From contig JAWNZC010000106.1 of the NCBI GenBank assembly GCA_035771165.1, positions 3,721,501-3,785,500 of the forward strand: 64,000 bases of DNA, in the 5' to 3' direction. Position 1 is the stretch's first letter; the number at the start of each line of letters is the position of its first letter. A program made the position numbers and the translations under genes. Positions 35,634 to 46,568 of this stretch are shown here, piece after piece. The stretch is from Paragorgia papillata (taxonomy: Eukaryota; Cnidaria; Anthozoa; Scleralcyonacea; Coralliidae). The notes beneath the pieces were generated by a model. It did not search any database, was not told where the DNA came from, and was given only the letters and a program-made list of their open reading frames with translations.

Positions 35634-37935
35634 AGTGGCAGTACGATCGAATTTTCACTTTGCGTTTTTTTTAGCCAAAATACTTCTTATGGTCCTAATA
35701 TGACTTACCATGTATTTAAAAACGATTTTAGAAAATGTTTTCTATCAGAATTCAAGCATCTTTTACGAGCACTTGGCTTGATTTCGAAATTTTTTGGAGC
35801 CTGCAATTTATCAATAGCGGTAGCTCGTTGTGACGTCATCTACTCAACACTCTACAAGAAGATTCATATATCCTACTATATACGTACATAGTTTAAACGC
35901 GTCTTCCCGACTTATTCTACGTTTTTATATGTAATAAAGTTTTTTGAAAAGCAATACAAAATTATGCCACCATCCCCTTGTGTTGCTCAAGGGTGTAGTA
36001 ACTGCGCTGATCGTAATGCTGGCATTTCGCTTCACCAGAACCCCACAACTAAAAACCTTCTTGTTTGGGTTTATTTTCGGTTAAAACATATCGCGCTAAT
36101 TTGAACCAACTTTGTTATTTGCTCTGCGCATTTTGCTGATCATTGTTTAGAAAGGCGTCACGTAAGGGGCCAAAGGTGCAAGCTTTCGTTGCCTAAAAGA
36201 TGACTTAAACCCGTCAATATGGAAACCAAACGTCCGTCGTCGAAGAGAAGCCAACGAAGAGTAACTGCACAAACTTGTTATGACTCGTGTTTCATTATCG
36301 GATCAAATTTGTTCACACACGTAGCTAACAATAAAAATATTGCGTGGACCTTGAAAATTTTATAGGCTGTTAAAGAATTGTTTCAGTTCGCAAAACGTGC
36401 AAGAAAACGCCAGAAAGGTTAGCAGCGCCGAACGTGCACCTGAAATGCCATGCACCAGATATGAAGCCCTAAAGAGGTAAGTTGGTTATGTAAGGTAAAT
36501 CTCAATTTTTCCTGAACATCATAACATGTAATAAACAGTTAGTCGAATGAAGAAACCCGTACCGTACAAGAATGTACAGATGCAAGAGAATACATTGCAG
36601 TTTCACAGGTAAATCAGTACTTCTGCGCGCCGCCGCTGTAAAATGACACTATGACAGTATTCAATAACAATATAATGCATGTAGTTTGTTTTGACAACCA
36701 CTCAACCAGTATATTTTAATTTTAGAGTAGTCTACTGGAAATCGGAAGAGAAAACAAATGCCTGAAGAAGGTCCAGTTATTCAAAACAAAGAATAGTTTA
36801 AGTAGAAAGACGGCAGTACTATTCAGATACAAAAAAATGGGCCGCGCAGTTAATAGTAGACAGTATATAAACGGATAAAAATGTTACATATATTCATGAT
36901 ATATTATAATAAAATAAAACTATTGGTAATAGCAAAATACTATGATATGGTTCAGCTACATGTAAATGCATATACAGTATGGTGACAATGACGTATTTAG
37001 ATTTTATCAATTATATTCTAGATGTTACATGTAAATACGACAACAGAGTCACAGAGGGAGTCAATGCATGATGTTAGAAATGTAATCAGGTCTGCGTCGG
37101 ACGTCGAACGCCGTGTGTAAAATATATCCGTGGCTCATAATAAAATGCGTAGTAAACAAACGACGTTGAATCCTGGGTGTTCGGTAATACAGCGAGTTTG
37201 ATTCTTCGTATCGTCCAAGCACTGTTAGTTTTTTCCGGCACGACTCCAATCTCACAACAGCAACGACACCTTCAAGAGAGCAACACGAACACTTTAATTA
37301 TACACCCAACCACACAACCGATGATTCTCTCAATAATAAAATTTTAATAACTACGTACCATGATTGCACTGGGACTTCGTGATTGCACTGGGACTTCATG
37401 GTTTAATAAAACGTCTTGAAAAATGAAAATTCCTGCTGTTCTTGTTGTTCTCTTGTATTCTCCTTCATATTCTAAAATTATGTACGCTTCCTCTGGTGCG
37501 CTTCTTCCTCATATAGTCATTACAAGCGGCTCTAGATCGTTGTCAAACACTTCATTGTTGACCCCATCCATACCAGCAATGTCCGCATAAATTTCGCTTT
37601 CGCTGTCAGAGTTTCTAGAACTCGACTCGGAAGGTGAAGACGTTTTTAACAAAACAGGTATAACAAATCAACAAGACGTTCTCTATAGTTTGGCTGGTTT
37701 ATCACGCGTTTGTGTTGAGTAGATGACGTCACAAAGTAGTACCGCTGTCTGATTTCGCGGACTCCAAAAACGCAATGGCGGAGTGATTTTATGCCAAATT
37801 ATACGACATTTAATCGATGTTTATGCACTCAAATCAACCTTAAAGTTGCTTTTACTCTTATATTTGTATAACTTCTAAGCATAAGAGGTGATTAAGCCGC
37901 AAAAATCGTTAACGATTTTCGGTCGTACTGCCACT
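35634..37935 (+). mobile_element. Kolobok-like DNA transposon with THAP remnant, nested in the LTR element
   Basis: Inverted termini AGTGGCAGTACGA(T/C)CGAA are flanked by TTAA on both sides (35630-35633, 37936-37939). Diverged inverted similarity extends about 230 bp inwards, with TGTGACGTCATCTACTCAAC in both arms. It encodes a broken THAP domain. TTAA duplications plus THAP-domain proteins are known features of the Kolobok superfamily. No full transposase was found, so it is a decayed or non-autonomous copy. The insertion leaves about 60 bp after pol and abuts the polypurine tract. Confidence 0.75.
35964..36203 (+). pseudogene. THAP zinc-finger remnant
   Basis: ATG 35964 begins MPPSPCVAQGCSNC, followed by GISLHQNP, VWVYFRLK and, after an in-frame TGA (36102-36104), NFVICSAHFADHCLERR. 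C6, C11, W35, C53 and H56 give the THAP C2CH pattern with 41 residues between the Cys pairs. Stops at 36102 and 36201 disable it. Downstream, a basic stretch (RPSSKRSQRR) and AVKELFQFAKRARKRQK near 36365-36420 may be further exon remnants. Confidence 0.75.
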
Positions 37936-37937
37936 TT

Positions 37938-37948
37938 AAGAGGGAGGG
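37938..37948 (+). promoter_or_regulatory. Polypurine tract of the Gmr1-like element
   Basis: AAGAGGGAGGG lies directly before the 3' LTR and would prime plus-strand DNA synthesis. Its first bases are shared with the TTAA of the nested transposon. Confidence 0.8.
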
Positions 37949-38477
37949 TGTTACGGATATGCCTATCCTAAGACAGTTAATTAACTAGACGTTATTTGAT
38001 CACTGAACTACTTAATAAGTACTTGTAACCAATTAGTAATACTTATGACTTGGCATGAGTCAGCTATGATGTCATTTAGTAATTACGTAAATATATTATA
38101 TATAGAATGAAGTATGTTACTATAATTATATACTCTAGAAACTATATAAGCAGCCATCGAACATATATCAGGCATGCATATGTATGAGAGTGAGCTATAT
38201 GTATCAAAGTGGTTACGAAGTCAGTCCTGGAGTTCCTGCCGTTGGTTTTATTATTCCTTCCTTTTCAAGTCCATACGGATTGTTAACCTGTGTCGGAATC
38301 TCCTATTGACTGTTTCGTTGTGTGCAGACGACAGATAAGTTTCTGAACTTTAGTTTAGTTTTAATCTTTATAGACATTTTCAATATCTGTTCTAAGTTTC
38401 TTGTTAATTAAATAAATAATTGTAAAAACCAAACAGCTGAGGTTACACTTTTTGTTGCGTATAGCGGTCACGTAACA
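37949..38477 (+). repeat. 3' LTR of the Gmr1-like element
   Basis: Same length (529 bp) as the 5' LTR, with two differences seen. Followed by the target duplication GTAG. Confidence 0.95.
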
Positions 38478-39410
38478 GTAGGCAGTGTTGAAATACAATA
38501 CAAAATGGAAGGCCCTTCGCTTGAAACGTTAGAAACTACGTTCAATATTTTCGGCAGTACTCAAACCTCACCACGGATTGCCCAGACGTGTGATCTGACA
38601 AGCGATTTCATAAGATAACATCAGCCTCAATAAACGCCGTCGCGTGACAAATTTCACGAACCATACACATCTGCACCGTTTAACACTTCTCGTATAAGAC
38701 TTGTCTCGCTTCCTTTGCTTCACAAACCATTGCAGTTTCATGGAGGGAAAATAGCACCGTAAACAAGCAGCACATTTAAACCTGTAGACGCATGTACGCA
38801 ATGCGTACATATATGTTTAGATTACCATGCATATTTTCACCTTATTTATAACCATCACACTATATAGTTATCACATACTGTACATGTATTCGTTTGGTAA
38901 ACTGTTGCATGTGTATGGAAAGCATAATGGCATGCAAGTTCAGCGCAAAGAATGTTATAACCACAGCACATAAAGCTATAGTAAACTACAGCACGTACTA
39001 ACAGCTGTACGTAACGTTATAACTGCATTACATAAAGTCATAACTATACATCACGTATTGGTTTAACACTGGTTTTTGGACACTTATGACAGTCGTGGCT
39101 TTCCATATATGCAAGCATGTGTATTTAAATTTCCTATCTAAATTTCAAATCTAACGCCAGTCTGATAATTTATTTTTACTGCACCTCTGGGGAAAGCCCA
39201 GGTTGAGAATGAGTTTATAAAGCCTAGGTCTCATGCACTTGACGTAAGAATCGGGGACAGTTCAGTATCCCCGATTGTCGGCAATTCGACTTACAACAGC
39301 CACGTTTACATTTGTCGTGACTGGTCGTAGGAATCGTAAGAATTGGGGATTTTATTTTTTCCTGTCCACGCGAGTGGTTAATCGTTTCAGTGTTCTTCAG
39401 TGTTCACTAC

Positions 39411-39525
39411 TATAATGTTTTTATACTCCTTTATTAAACTCTTAATGTTGTTCACTCCGTCTCGTGGTAATCACTCTCTCACCCCAGTCCCTGCACTTCC
39501 GTTTTACATACTTCACAACATCACA
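39411..39525 (-). repeat. 3' LTR of the short-LTR Gypsy element
   Basis: 115 bp containing TTTAATAAAGGAG, a likely poly(A) signal (AATAAA) on the minus strand. No obvious TATA box. Confidence 0.9.
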
Positions 39526-39666
39526 TCCCTCCTTTCCTTAAACAAGACCATTTCTATAACATTTTGCCGCGAACATCGTCAAACAGTTAATAACAAAATA
39601 TCAACATATTGGTTTAGTCATCTATGATAACTGCAGTCTAATTTAGTAGTTCATTATGATTTTAAT

Positions 39667-40209
39667 TTACTGCTCAGTTGCATTGAAGCGTTCTGGTGGT
39701 TGTCCCCGATTTGCTCTTAAAGGATATCTTCTTTGAGGTTGTTCATCTGCTACAACATTGTTTGGCATATCCCGGTCATCATCATCATCATCATCATAAT
39801 CATCGGCAGGTACTGCATCAGAAGGTGGCTGATGTATCTTCTTGAAATGCGATGAGTTTCTGGTAATCTTGTGTTTGGCGTTTTCTGCTGTAATCATACT
39901 GCCTTTCATTGCTACGATGCAGTATGGTTGTGGATTGTTGTACGATGAAAACTTGTTATACTTTCGTTGTCGTACCAATACATTATCTCCAATCTGAAAC
40001 CCGTTTGGCTTGGCATTGCTTCGGTTGTCTGAGTAGCTTTTCATCTTTTCTTTGGCGTTGCTGTCTTTGCTCCTAAGGTTAGGGTCGTTGACAGTTGGGG
40101 CAATTTCTGGCAGTTTTGTTTTCATCTTTCTTCCAAACAATAATTCTGCCGGTGTCTTGTCCGTGGTTGTGTGAGGAGTGGCGCGGTAATTGCGCAAGAA
40201 TCGATACAT
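39667..40209 (-). pseudogene. Integrase C-terminus of the short-LTR Gypsy element
   Basis: YRFLRNYRATPHTTTDKTPA then ELLFGRKMKTKLPE continues the integrase in a shifted frame; a TAG lies just before its first Met. It ends with GDNVLVRQRKYNKFSS (SH3-like C-terminal domain), a run of acidic residues (DDYDDDDDDD) and RRYPLRANRGQPPERF, a typical Gypsy pol tail. Confidence 0.9.
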
Positions 40210-42646
40210 CTATTGTTTCCAGTTGAGCTGGTCTGTGCGTGAATATTTCAGCTTCTGCGTTTGCTTTGGGCCACAGTGGAGTAATCTTGCGATGTTTAAA
40301 TCCAAGATCTTCTGCAAATTCCTGAAACTCTTGGCTATTAAACGGAGGGCCGTTATCAGTCTTTATTTCGATGGGAATGCCGTGAGTCGACAGAATCTTG
40401 TCCATCTTGGGAATCGTAGCTTTTGCCGAGGTAGATTTCAGGATTTCTACTTCCGGATAACGGGAAAATTCATCGATGACTACTAGGATGTAGTCACCTG
40501 TCGGGAGGGGACCACAGAAGTCGGCTGAGAGTTTCTGCCACGGTCCATTGGGTAGTTCTGTCATTTGAAGAGGCTCGTAATGTGTGGTAGGCGTCGCGGC
40601 TTGGCATGGCAGGCATTTTTCAACCATTAACTTTGCTTCAGCATCAATTCCAGGGAACCAAACCTTCTCTCGGAGCAGACGCTTGGTTTTTACTAATCCT
40701 TGATGTCCTTCATGGGCGAGACATAATGCACGTGATCGTAGTGACGCTGGTAGAATTATTCGGGTTCCTTTCAAAAGTACATCGTTTTCATTTGAGACAG
40801 TTATTTCGTGGCGAAGCTTGAAGTATGTGTTCATTTCTTGTTGATTGACTCCACTGTTTCGTTGAACTCTGGATACGGTCCAGTTGCCAGTTCGGACTGC
40901 TTTTGTAAGTAGTTGGAGCGTTGGATCGTAAACTGTTTCTCTTTTAACTTCATCGAGAGATATTGCCTTCGGAGCTGCATGTTCTGTCACGAAACAGATG
41001 TATTCATCAGCCATCTGGGAGTAGTAGGTGGATTGTAGAGATTCTTGTGGATGACGTGACATATAATCAGCTGGGTTTGATTTCCCGGGTTGGTATTTCA
41101 CGGTTAAGTCGTATCGTTGCAGTTTTAATGCCCATCTTTCTAACCGTGCTGAACATCTCGAGCGAGGATTAGCATGAATTTGTTCCAGAGGTTTGTGGTC
41201 AGTTATCAATGTAAAATGAGACCCATAAACGTATAAATGAAAATGTTCACAAGCCCAGAGGATAGCAAGCGCTTCTCTTTCAGTCTGCGAATATCGCTGC
41301 TCGACAGGGTTTAATGCACGGCTGGCAAAGGCGATGAATTTTCCTTCTTTCGTTTCATGATGCGTTTGCGCGAAGCTTGCGCCGAGTCCTACGGGACTTG
41401 CATCAACAATGAGGGTAGACGCACTCTTTGGATCGAAATAGGAGATGGTTTTGTCATCTGTGAGGTGCTTCTTCAGTGTATCCAACGCTGCTTGGTGTGT
41501 GGATGTCCATTTCCAGGTCGCATTTGATTTGGTTAGCTGGCGTAGCGGCTCAGTTATCGTGGAATATTTGGGTATGAAACGTGAGCAGTAGTTAGCCATT
41601 CCAAGTAAACTTCGTACTTCTGTCGGATTCTGTGGGGCGCTGATTTGTTGGAAGGCTTCGACTTTCTTTGGATCCAAGGACACACCGTCTATGGAAAACA
41701 TATGACCATAAAATTCCAAGGATGGTTTGTTGTATTCACATTTGGTGGCATTGAGGGTCAGATTCTTCTCTCGCAAACGTTGTAGGACTGCTTCAAGGGC
41801 TTTGTTGTGTGATTCTTGATCGCTACCATATATAATGATGTCGTCACTTATATTTCGTGTGCCCGGTATGTCCTCGAGGATTTGTTGTATAGTTGCTTGA
41901 AAAACTTCTGCAGCAGAGGTTACTCCAAATGGTAATCTTGTGTAGCGTCGAAGTCCTTTATGTGTTGAGAACGTGGTTATGTATCGCGATTCTGGATCAA
42001 GTTCTAGCTGGTGGTACCCTTGATTCAGGTCGAGCTTTGAGAATACTGTCGCACCGTTGAGGTCACTGATGAGATCATCGATAGTCGGTGTAATGTGTCG
42101 CTCTCTCTGTATGGCTTGGTTTGCGACACGCATGTCAACACAAATGCGCACTTTGTTTGGGTTTTTTGGTTTCGGCACCACGACGAGCGGTGAGACCCAG
42201 GGAGTTGGACCACAAACTTCTTCAATTATGCCATCTTCTTCTAATCTCGTTAACTCTTGATCAAGTGCCTTTCGAAGATGAAATGGGATTCTTCGGTGGG
42301 GCTGGGCAGTCGGTGCAACGTTTTCATCTATGTGGAGATGAACTTGACAGTTCTCTAACTTGCCTACCCCGTGAAATCGATCATCATACTTGTTTAGTAG
42401 CTGTTGCAATTTGGTTTCTTCCTGACTTTCTGGCTTTTGATTGTCCGTCGCGTTGATTGTTAACTTGACTAATTCCAAGGCCAAGGCCGTACTGTAACTA
42501 AGCAACGAGCCAAATTTCCCTTGCATGACGTAGACTGTTGTGGGGACAATACGAGATGATGATTCTATTTCTACATCAAATCTTCCGATGATGGGCAGAG
42601 GTTTTCCTGCGCCGTAACCGTACACTTTAGTTTTTGTCTTGCGAAG
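40079..42646 (-). pseudogene. Pol of the short-LTR Gypsy element: RT, RNase H, integrase
   Basis: In frame with gag after the TGA. RT: TPWVSPLVVVPKPKNPNKVR, GLRRYTRLPFGVTSA and ISDDIIIYG as active site. RNase H: STLIVDASPVGLGASF, YSQTEREALAILWACEHFHL, LITDHKPLEQI. Integrase: HEGHQGLVKTKRLL with CLPCQ (HHCC), then LSADFCGPL, TDNGPPFNSQEF and LWPKANAEAE. After the last motif the frame shifts: about 28 bases appear missing relative to the family, and the rest of integrase lies in the frame of 39667-40209. It is probably inactive. Confidence 0.9.
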
Positions 42647-43831
42647 TCAGATAGGAGGTCGACTTTTGTTGCTGGAATTATTCTGTATTCGTGAGAAGGC
42701 GTCTTCATCGATGATGTCAACACTGGCCCCAGTGTCGACCATGACTTCCGTTGGCATGTTGCAGATTTTGACGAGAATTTTTGGACTTTTTACTTTTGAT
42801 TTCGTTGTGTAGTGTTTCCGATTACCGAGCGAAAATGTGTACTCGTCGTCTGAACTCGAATCTTCGGGATGCTGATTCTGATTCACTTGACTCTTACTTG
42901 TCGTTGCGTGTTGTTTTTGTTGAGGTTCGTGTTCATTGTTCTCTGAATTGACTTTGTTTATGCCACTCGCAGAAGGTGTCGTATTTCGAGGCGTAGAACG
43001 ACAACAGCGACCAAAATGATTCATCTTTTGACACAGTCTGCAGATCTTTCCCTTTGCCGGACAGATTCCATCGAGATGGGGGTAATTATTTCCACAATTG
43101 AAGCATTTTCTTGGGGGATTCATATTAAAAGTGTCCCTTTGTTGTTGACCTTGTCGTCCTTGTGTGGTAGACGTTGAAGTGGAACGGTGTGTTTCGCGTT
43201 CAGTGCGGTTTACTCCGTGAAATTCTTCGGCCGTCTTTTCGATACTTGATGCTTGCTTGTCTGAAGTTTCCATCGCGCGACCAAAGTCAAGCAGTTGATC
43301 GAGAGAAAGAGCGGATTCCCGCAGTGCCCGTCGTCGTAATCGTGACGATAAACAGCCAAGTATTATCTGAGATTTTAGTTCTTTGTCAATATTAGTGAAT
43401 TCGCATGTATTTGCCAATTTCCGCAAGCGCGTCGTATACTGATCGAGAGTTTCTCCAGTACGTTGCTTTTCTTGTCGGAATAAATAGACTTCGTAATCGG
43501 GATTCTTTTTTGGAGTGAAATATGCAGATAATTTTTCTATTGCCGTGTCGTAATCGTTCACTTCGCTTGTCTCGGGTAAGGTGTCAAATATATCATACGC
43601 CACTTCACCAATATAATGCAACAGTAGTGCTCGTTTTCGCTTGGGTTCGTTAACGTTCATTGCAGTTAAGAAGTTTTCAAATCGTTTCTTCCATTTCGTC
43701 CATCGAGGGCCAGTAGAGGCTGGATCGCTGTCGGGAATAAATGGTGGGAAAAACGGCATGGCGGGCTGCACGTTTGTCATGTTGTTTTCGTTGCTACTCG
43801 CTGCTGCTTCTTCTGAATTCTCGGTACTCAT
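42647..43831 (-). CDS. Gag and protease of the short-LTR Gypsy element
   Basis: The 394-codon frame starts with MSTENSEEAAASS. Capsid sequence follows (WTKWKKRFENFLTAMNV, YFTPKKNPDYEVYLFRQEKQ, TGETLDQYTTRLRKLAN), then two cysteine knuckles (CFNCGNN..HLDGIC, CRLCQKMNHFGRCC). An acidic linker leads to the protease motif EVMVDTGASVDIID. It ends at TGA 42647-42649, yet the same frame resumes at once with LRKTKTKVYGYG, the normal protease-RT continuation, so the stop is either a mutation or a programmed readthrough. Confidence 0.9.
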   Translation of the reverse strand: MSTENSEEAAASSNENNMTNVQPAMPFFPPFIPDSDPASTGPRWTKWKKRFENFLTAMNVNEPKRKRALLLHYIGEVAYDIFDTLPETSEVNDYDTAIEKLSAYFTPKKNPDYEVYLFRQEKQRTGETLDQYTTRLRKLANTCEFTNIDKELKSQIILGCLSSRLRRRALRESALSLDQLLDFGRAMETSDKQASSIEKTAEEFHGVNRTERETHRSTSTSTTQGRQGQQQRDTFNMNPPRKCFNCGNNYPHLDGICPAKGKICRLCQKMNHFGRCCRSTPRNTTPSASGINKVNSENNEHEPQQKQHATTSKSQVNQNQHPEDSSSDDEYTFSLGNRKHYTTKSKVKSPKILVKICNMPTEVMVDTGASVDIIDEDAFSRIQNNSSNKSRPPI

Positions 43832-43885
43832 GGATTGTCTGTGCCTTACTAATCCGTATCCTTTTACTTTTTGTATTTGTGTTAC

Positions 43886-43899
43886 ATCCTCGTCGCCAA
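43886..43899 (-). promoter_or_regulatory. Primer binding site of the short-LTR Gypsy element
   Basis: On the minus strand TTGGCGACGAGGAT follows the LTR directly. This is a recurrent PBS-position motif in invertebrate Gypsy elements; I do not assign the tRNA. Confidence 0.6.
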
Positions 43900-44014
43900 T
43901 ATAATGTTTTTATACTCCTTTATTAAACTCTTAATGTTGTTCACTCCGTCTCGTGGTAATCACTCTCTCACCCCAGTCCCCGCACTTCCGTTTTACATAC
44001 TTCACAACACCACA
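43900..44014 (-). repeat. 5' LTR of the short-LTR Gypsy element
   Basis: 115 bp matching the 3' LTR except at two positions seen. The very small size leaves little room for a U3 promoter. Confidence 0.9.
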
Positions 44015-44960
44015 ACTACATGTCGTAAGTAGTCGTACGAATCGTCGGCGACCGTCTGGGATGCATTATGGACTTTAAGATGCTAGGACGCGACGACGGT
44101 TAAAACGGCAAGTTAAGTTTTACAATATATATTTGATATTTGAAGCTAGTTTAATAACTTCCAAAACGCCCCACCACTGCTAAAATGATATGTAGTGTCC
44201 GTATTGAAGTCAATCTCAAGCAACAGTTCTCATCTTTTGACCGTTGACGTCGTCCTGAAGACGTGAAAAAGTTCTGGCGTTGTATGAAGAACGAGGACGG
44301 TGTTAATTGAGATTACTCTTGGGACAAAAAATTATTCATTCTCTTTGTTTTGTAAAAATAATCTTTGTTTAAAGGACGTCGTGGTTGATGTTGACGTCGT
44401 TAAGATCTTAAAGTCCCTGTTTCCAGATAGAAAAGATTCCGATTCTTGCGATGCTTCCGATAAGATCGGCGACTGACTGGGACGTTATTTCAATCATGTT
44501 CACTCCCAATAACCATGTAACAATCCCAGACGGTCGAGGACAGGAAAAATCCCCGATTCTGACAATGTACAAGTGAGAACCAGACTTTAATACCATATTT
44601 ATATAATGAAAGTACAAAAGTAATCTTTTCCTCAATATGCGTAATTTTGCCTTTCGAAGCCCGGCGCTTTGCCACAAGAATAAGCAACTTGTTAGAGTAT
44701 TGCATTTCACATTATGGGCATTTATTTTGAACGACTTCTGTTGATAGACAAGGATAGATCGACTTACCGTATTTTTTACCTGCGATCATCGGCAAGATTG
44801 AGCATGTAGGCGCAAAACATAATATTATATATGATCAGTGCCAATTATTAAACTATGCATTCTACAACTTCATGAATCATTTCACGCCAATTAATGACTC
44901 AGTCCATAAGTGAACATATAACACAGACGTTTGGTGGACGTCAGTCGTCGAGCTCAGTTA

Positions 44961-45002
44961 GATTTCTGAGCCCCATACAGGATTCAAACCTGCAACCTTC
45001 TA
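44961..45002 (-). repeat. Second tRNA-like SINE fragment
   Basis: TTTCTGAGCCCCATACAGGA and TTCAAACCTGCAACC match the unit at 4643-4680 with changes, including the upstream TTTGGTGGACGT flank at about 44930. The B-box here is GGTTTGAATCC on minus. Confidence 0.5.
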
Positions 45003-45236
45003 ATACTATAGCTGAATCATCGCAAAATTAGCTGCATCATTGCACAACAAGTTAAATAATTTCATATACAGTTCAAACATTGCGCAACATATGAAACGTT
45101 TCTGCGCGCGTTGTTCAATCATTTCGATTTATGCCGGATTATTTCTGTTTAGTTCAATCAATGCACTAAGGAAAGCTGTGGGGAGGGGGCAGGGGGTGTT
45201 TACATGAGGCCGGCCCGAACCCAGGCCGGCTAACTT

Positions 45237-45464
45237 TAAAACCGTGCTTACACTGCAAGCCATGGCCTGGCCTTGGCCTGGCCCGAGGTAAATGCGTCGT
45301 GTTTACAATGGCACAAGCCTGGCCAAGTCCAAGGCAAAGGCCAACAAAACAAGCAAGCCCAGATATTCTGGCTAAGGCCTGGCCAAGGCCAGCCCAGGAC
45401 GTGTTTACACTGCCAAAAAGTAGGCCAAAGTTAGGCAAAGGCTTGCAGTGTAAACACGGCTTTA
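45237..45464. mobile_element. Fold-back MITE, GC-rich (TAAAACCGTGCTTACACTGC termini)
   Basis: Left TAAAACCGTGCTTACACTGC pairs with right GCAGTGTAAACACGGCTTTA. The interior repeats GGCCTGGCC-type blocks and GTGTTTACA. Just outside, 45560-45620 holds a smaller inverted repeat AACCTCGTACCC/GGTACGAGGTT. Confidence 0.7.
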
Positions 45465-45892
45465 GTACGGTTCCGCCTATTTATACACAGCGAAATAGGA
45501 CGAATTCGAGAACGGTCTCGAATCCGTTCGGTACCGTGTAAACGTAGCCCTAATCCCAGGTGCGCAAACCTCGTACCCATGCAGGGTCTTTCTGGGTAAG
45601 GTACGAGGTTGTCAGGTCGCCTGCTAGACCGAACCCAAATTCTGAGACCGGGCTAACTCCAGGCCGGTTTTTTAACTAACTCAATACGTTGTTTTAAATG
45701 AGTAATATTTTTTTTATTACTATAATGTTTATAATATTTTAATTAAAATATATTTTTTAGTCACCCGTATTTTATTGGAACATATAAATTTGAATCCGTT
45801 TATATATCCTGTAACACTCATATTGAACTATTATCTCTGAAGATGTCGGATGTAAACAACGAAACGTTAGATTAAATATTGTGGTGCCCTGG

Positions 45893-46045
45893 AAGTTAGC
45901 TGCACAGCTAACTTTCGCTGCACAGCTAACTTTCGGTAGCTTTATATTCTGCATGTGAGTTCGTTCGTGAGGAATCAATAGCAAGCGACATTTTTGGCGC
46001 GACATTTTGAACGCCATGTTTTGAACGCCATGTTTTGAACGCCAC
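45893..46045. repeat. Short tandem duplications
   Basis: GCTGCACAGCTAACTTTC occurs twice (about 45898-45933), and TTTTGAACGCCATG three times (about 46003-46043). Confidence 0.7.
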
Positions 46046-46568
46046 AGGGCACCGCTTTTTAGCACTGTGTCTGGTTTGTTTGTTAGTCTGTTAGTTTGTC
46101 TGTCACTAGGATATCTCGGTAAGTATTACACCGATTTTTATGTACCTTTGTCGAAAAGTTAGCCATAAACCAATGACCAACGCATTTAATGTTGGTTGAA
46201 TTTGGTTGACAATTGGATGATTGGATGAAAATTATATAAAAATCTGACTGTAAGCTTCTCGGTAGAAAAACAGAGTGAAAACAAGAGGGCACTCCGAGAC
46301 TGCATATACCTCCGCCAGTGGGTTATTTGAGATGTTTAAAAAGTAAACGAGTCATCCCGCTAACCATGCAGGCTAGCTCGCGAGACTATATACATGTGTA
46401 AGAAGAATAAAATGCTTGATTGCACTTGTACCAAAATTATGTAAAATTCTTTGCGTAAAATAGGATAATGAACGCAATCAAGCATTCCTTCTACACGGAG
46501 AATCTTGCGGTCAGATTCTTATTAATTTCTAAAACATAACCAGGCGGAGGTTTATATCCAAACTTTAA

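Larger units (their letters stand above)
30148..38477 (+). mobile_element. Gmr1-like Ty3/Gypsy LTR retrotransposon with nested transposon
   Basis: Two 529-bp LTRs (30148-30676, 37949-38477) are flanked by a 4-bp duplication GTAG (30144-30147, 38478-38481). A proline-tRNA-like primer site follows the 5' LTR, and the polypurine tract AAGAGGGAGGG precedes the 3' LTR. Pol order is protease, integrase, reverse transcriptase, RNase H: integrase comes before RT, the hallmark of Gmr1-type Gypsy elements and otherwise of Ty1/Copia. The RT itself is Gypsy-like (YIDD, KKQLMRFLGMAGYYRKF). Gag and pol carry stops and shifts. A 2.3-kb Kolobok-like element sits between pol and the polypurine tract. Confidence 0.93.
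39411..44014 (-). mobile_element. Ty3/Gypsy retrotransposon with 115-bp LTRs (4.6 kb)
   Basis: LTRs at 39411-39525 and 43900-44014 (two differences) are flanked by a 5-bp duplication, ACTAC on plus (39406-39410, 44015-44019). On the minus strand the LTR begins TGTG(A/G)TGTTGTG; the internal region starts TTGGCGACGAGG, a primer site form common in invertebrate Gypsy elements, and ends with the purine tract AAAGGAGGGA. Gag, protease, RT, RNase H and integrase occur in the usual Gypsy order. It has an in-frame TGA between protease and RT, and a frameshift in integrase. Confidence 0.93.

Noticed and set aside
30144..44019. Both LTR elements inserted at GTAG-containing sites (GTAG and GTAGT on minus)
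   Set aside because: Two cases are too few to claim target preference; probably coincidence.
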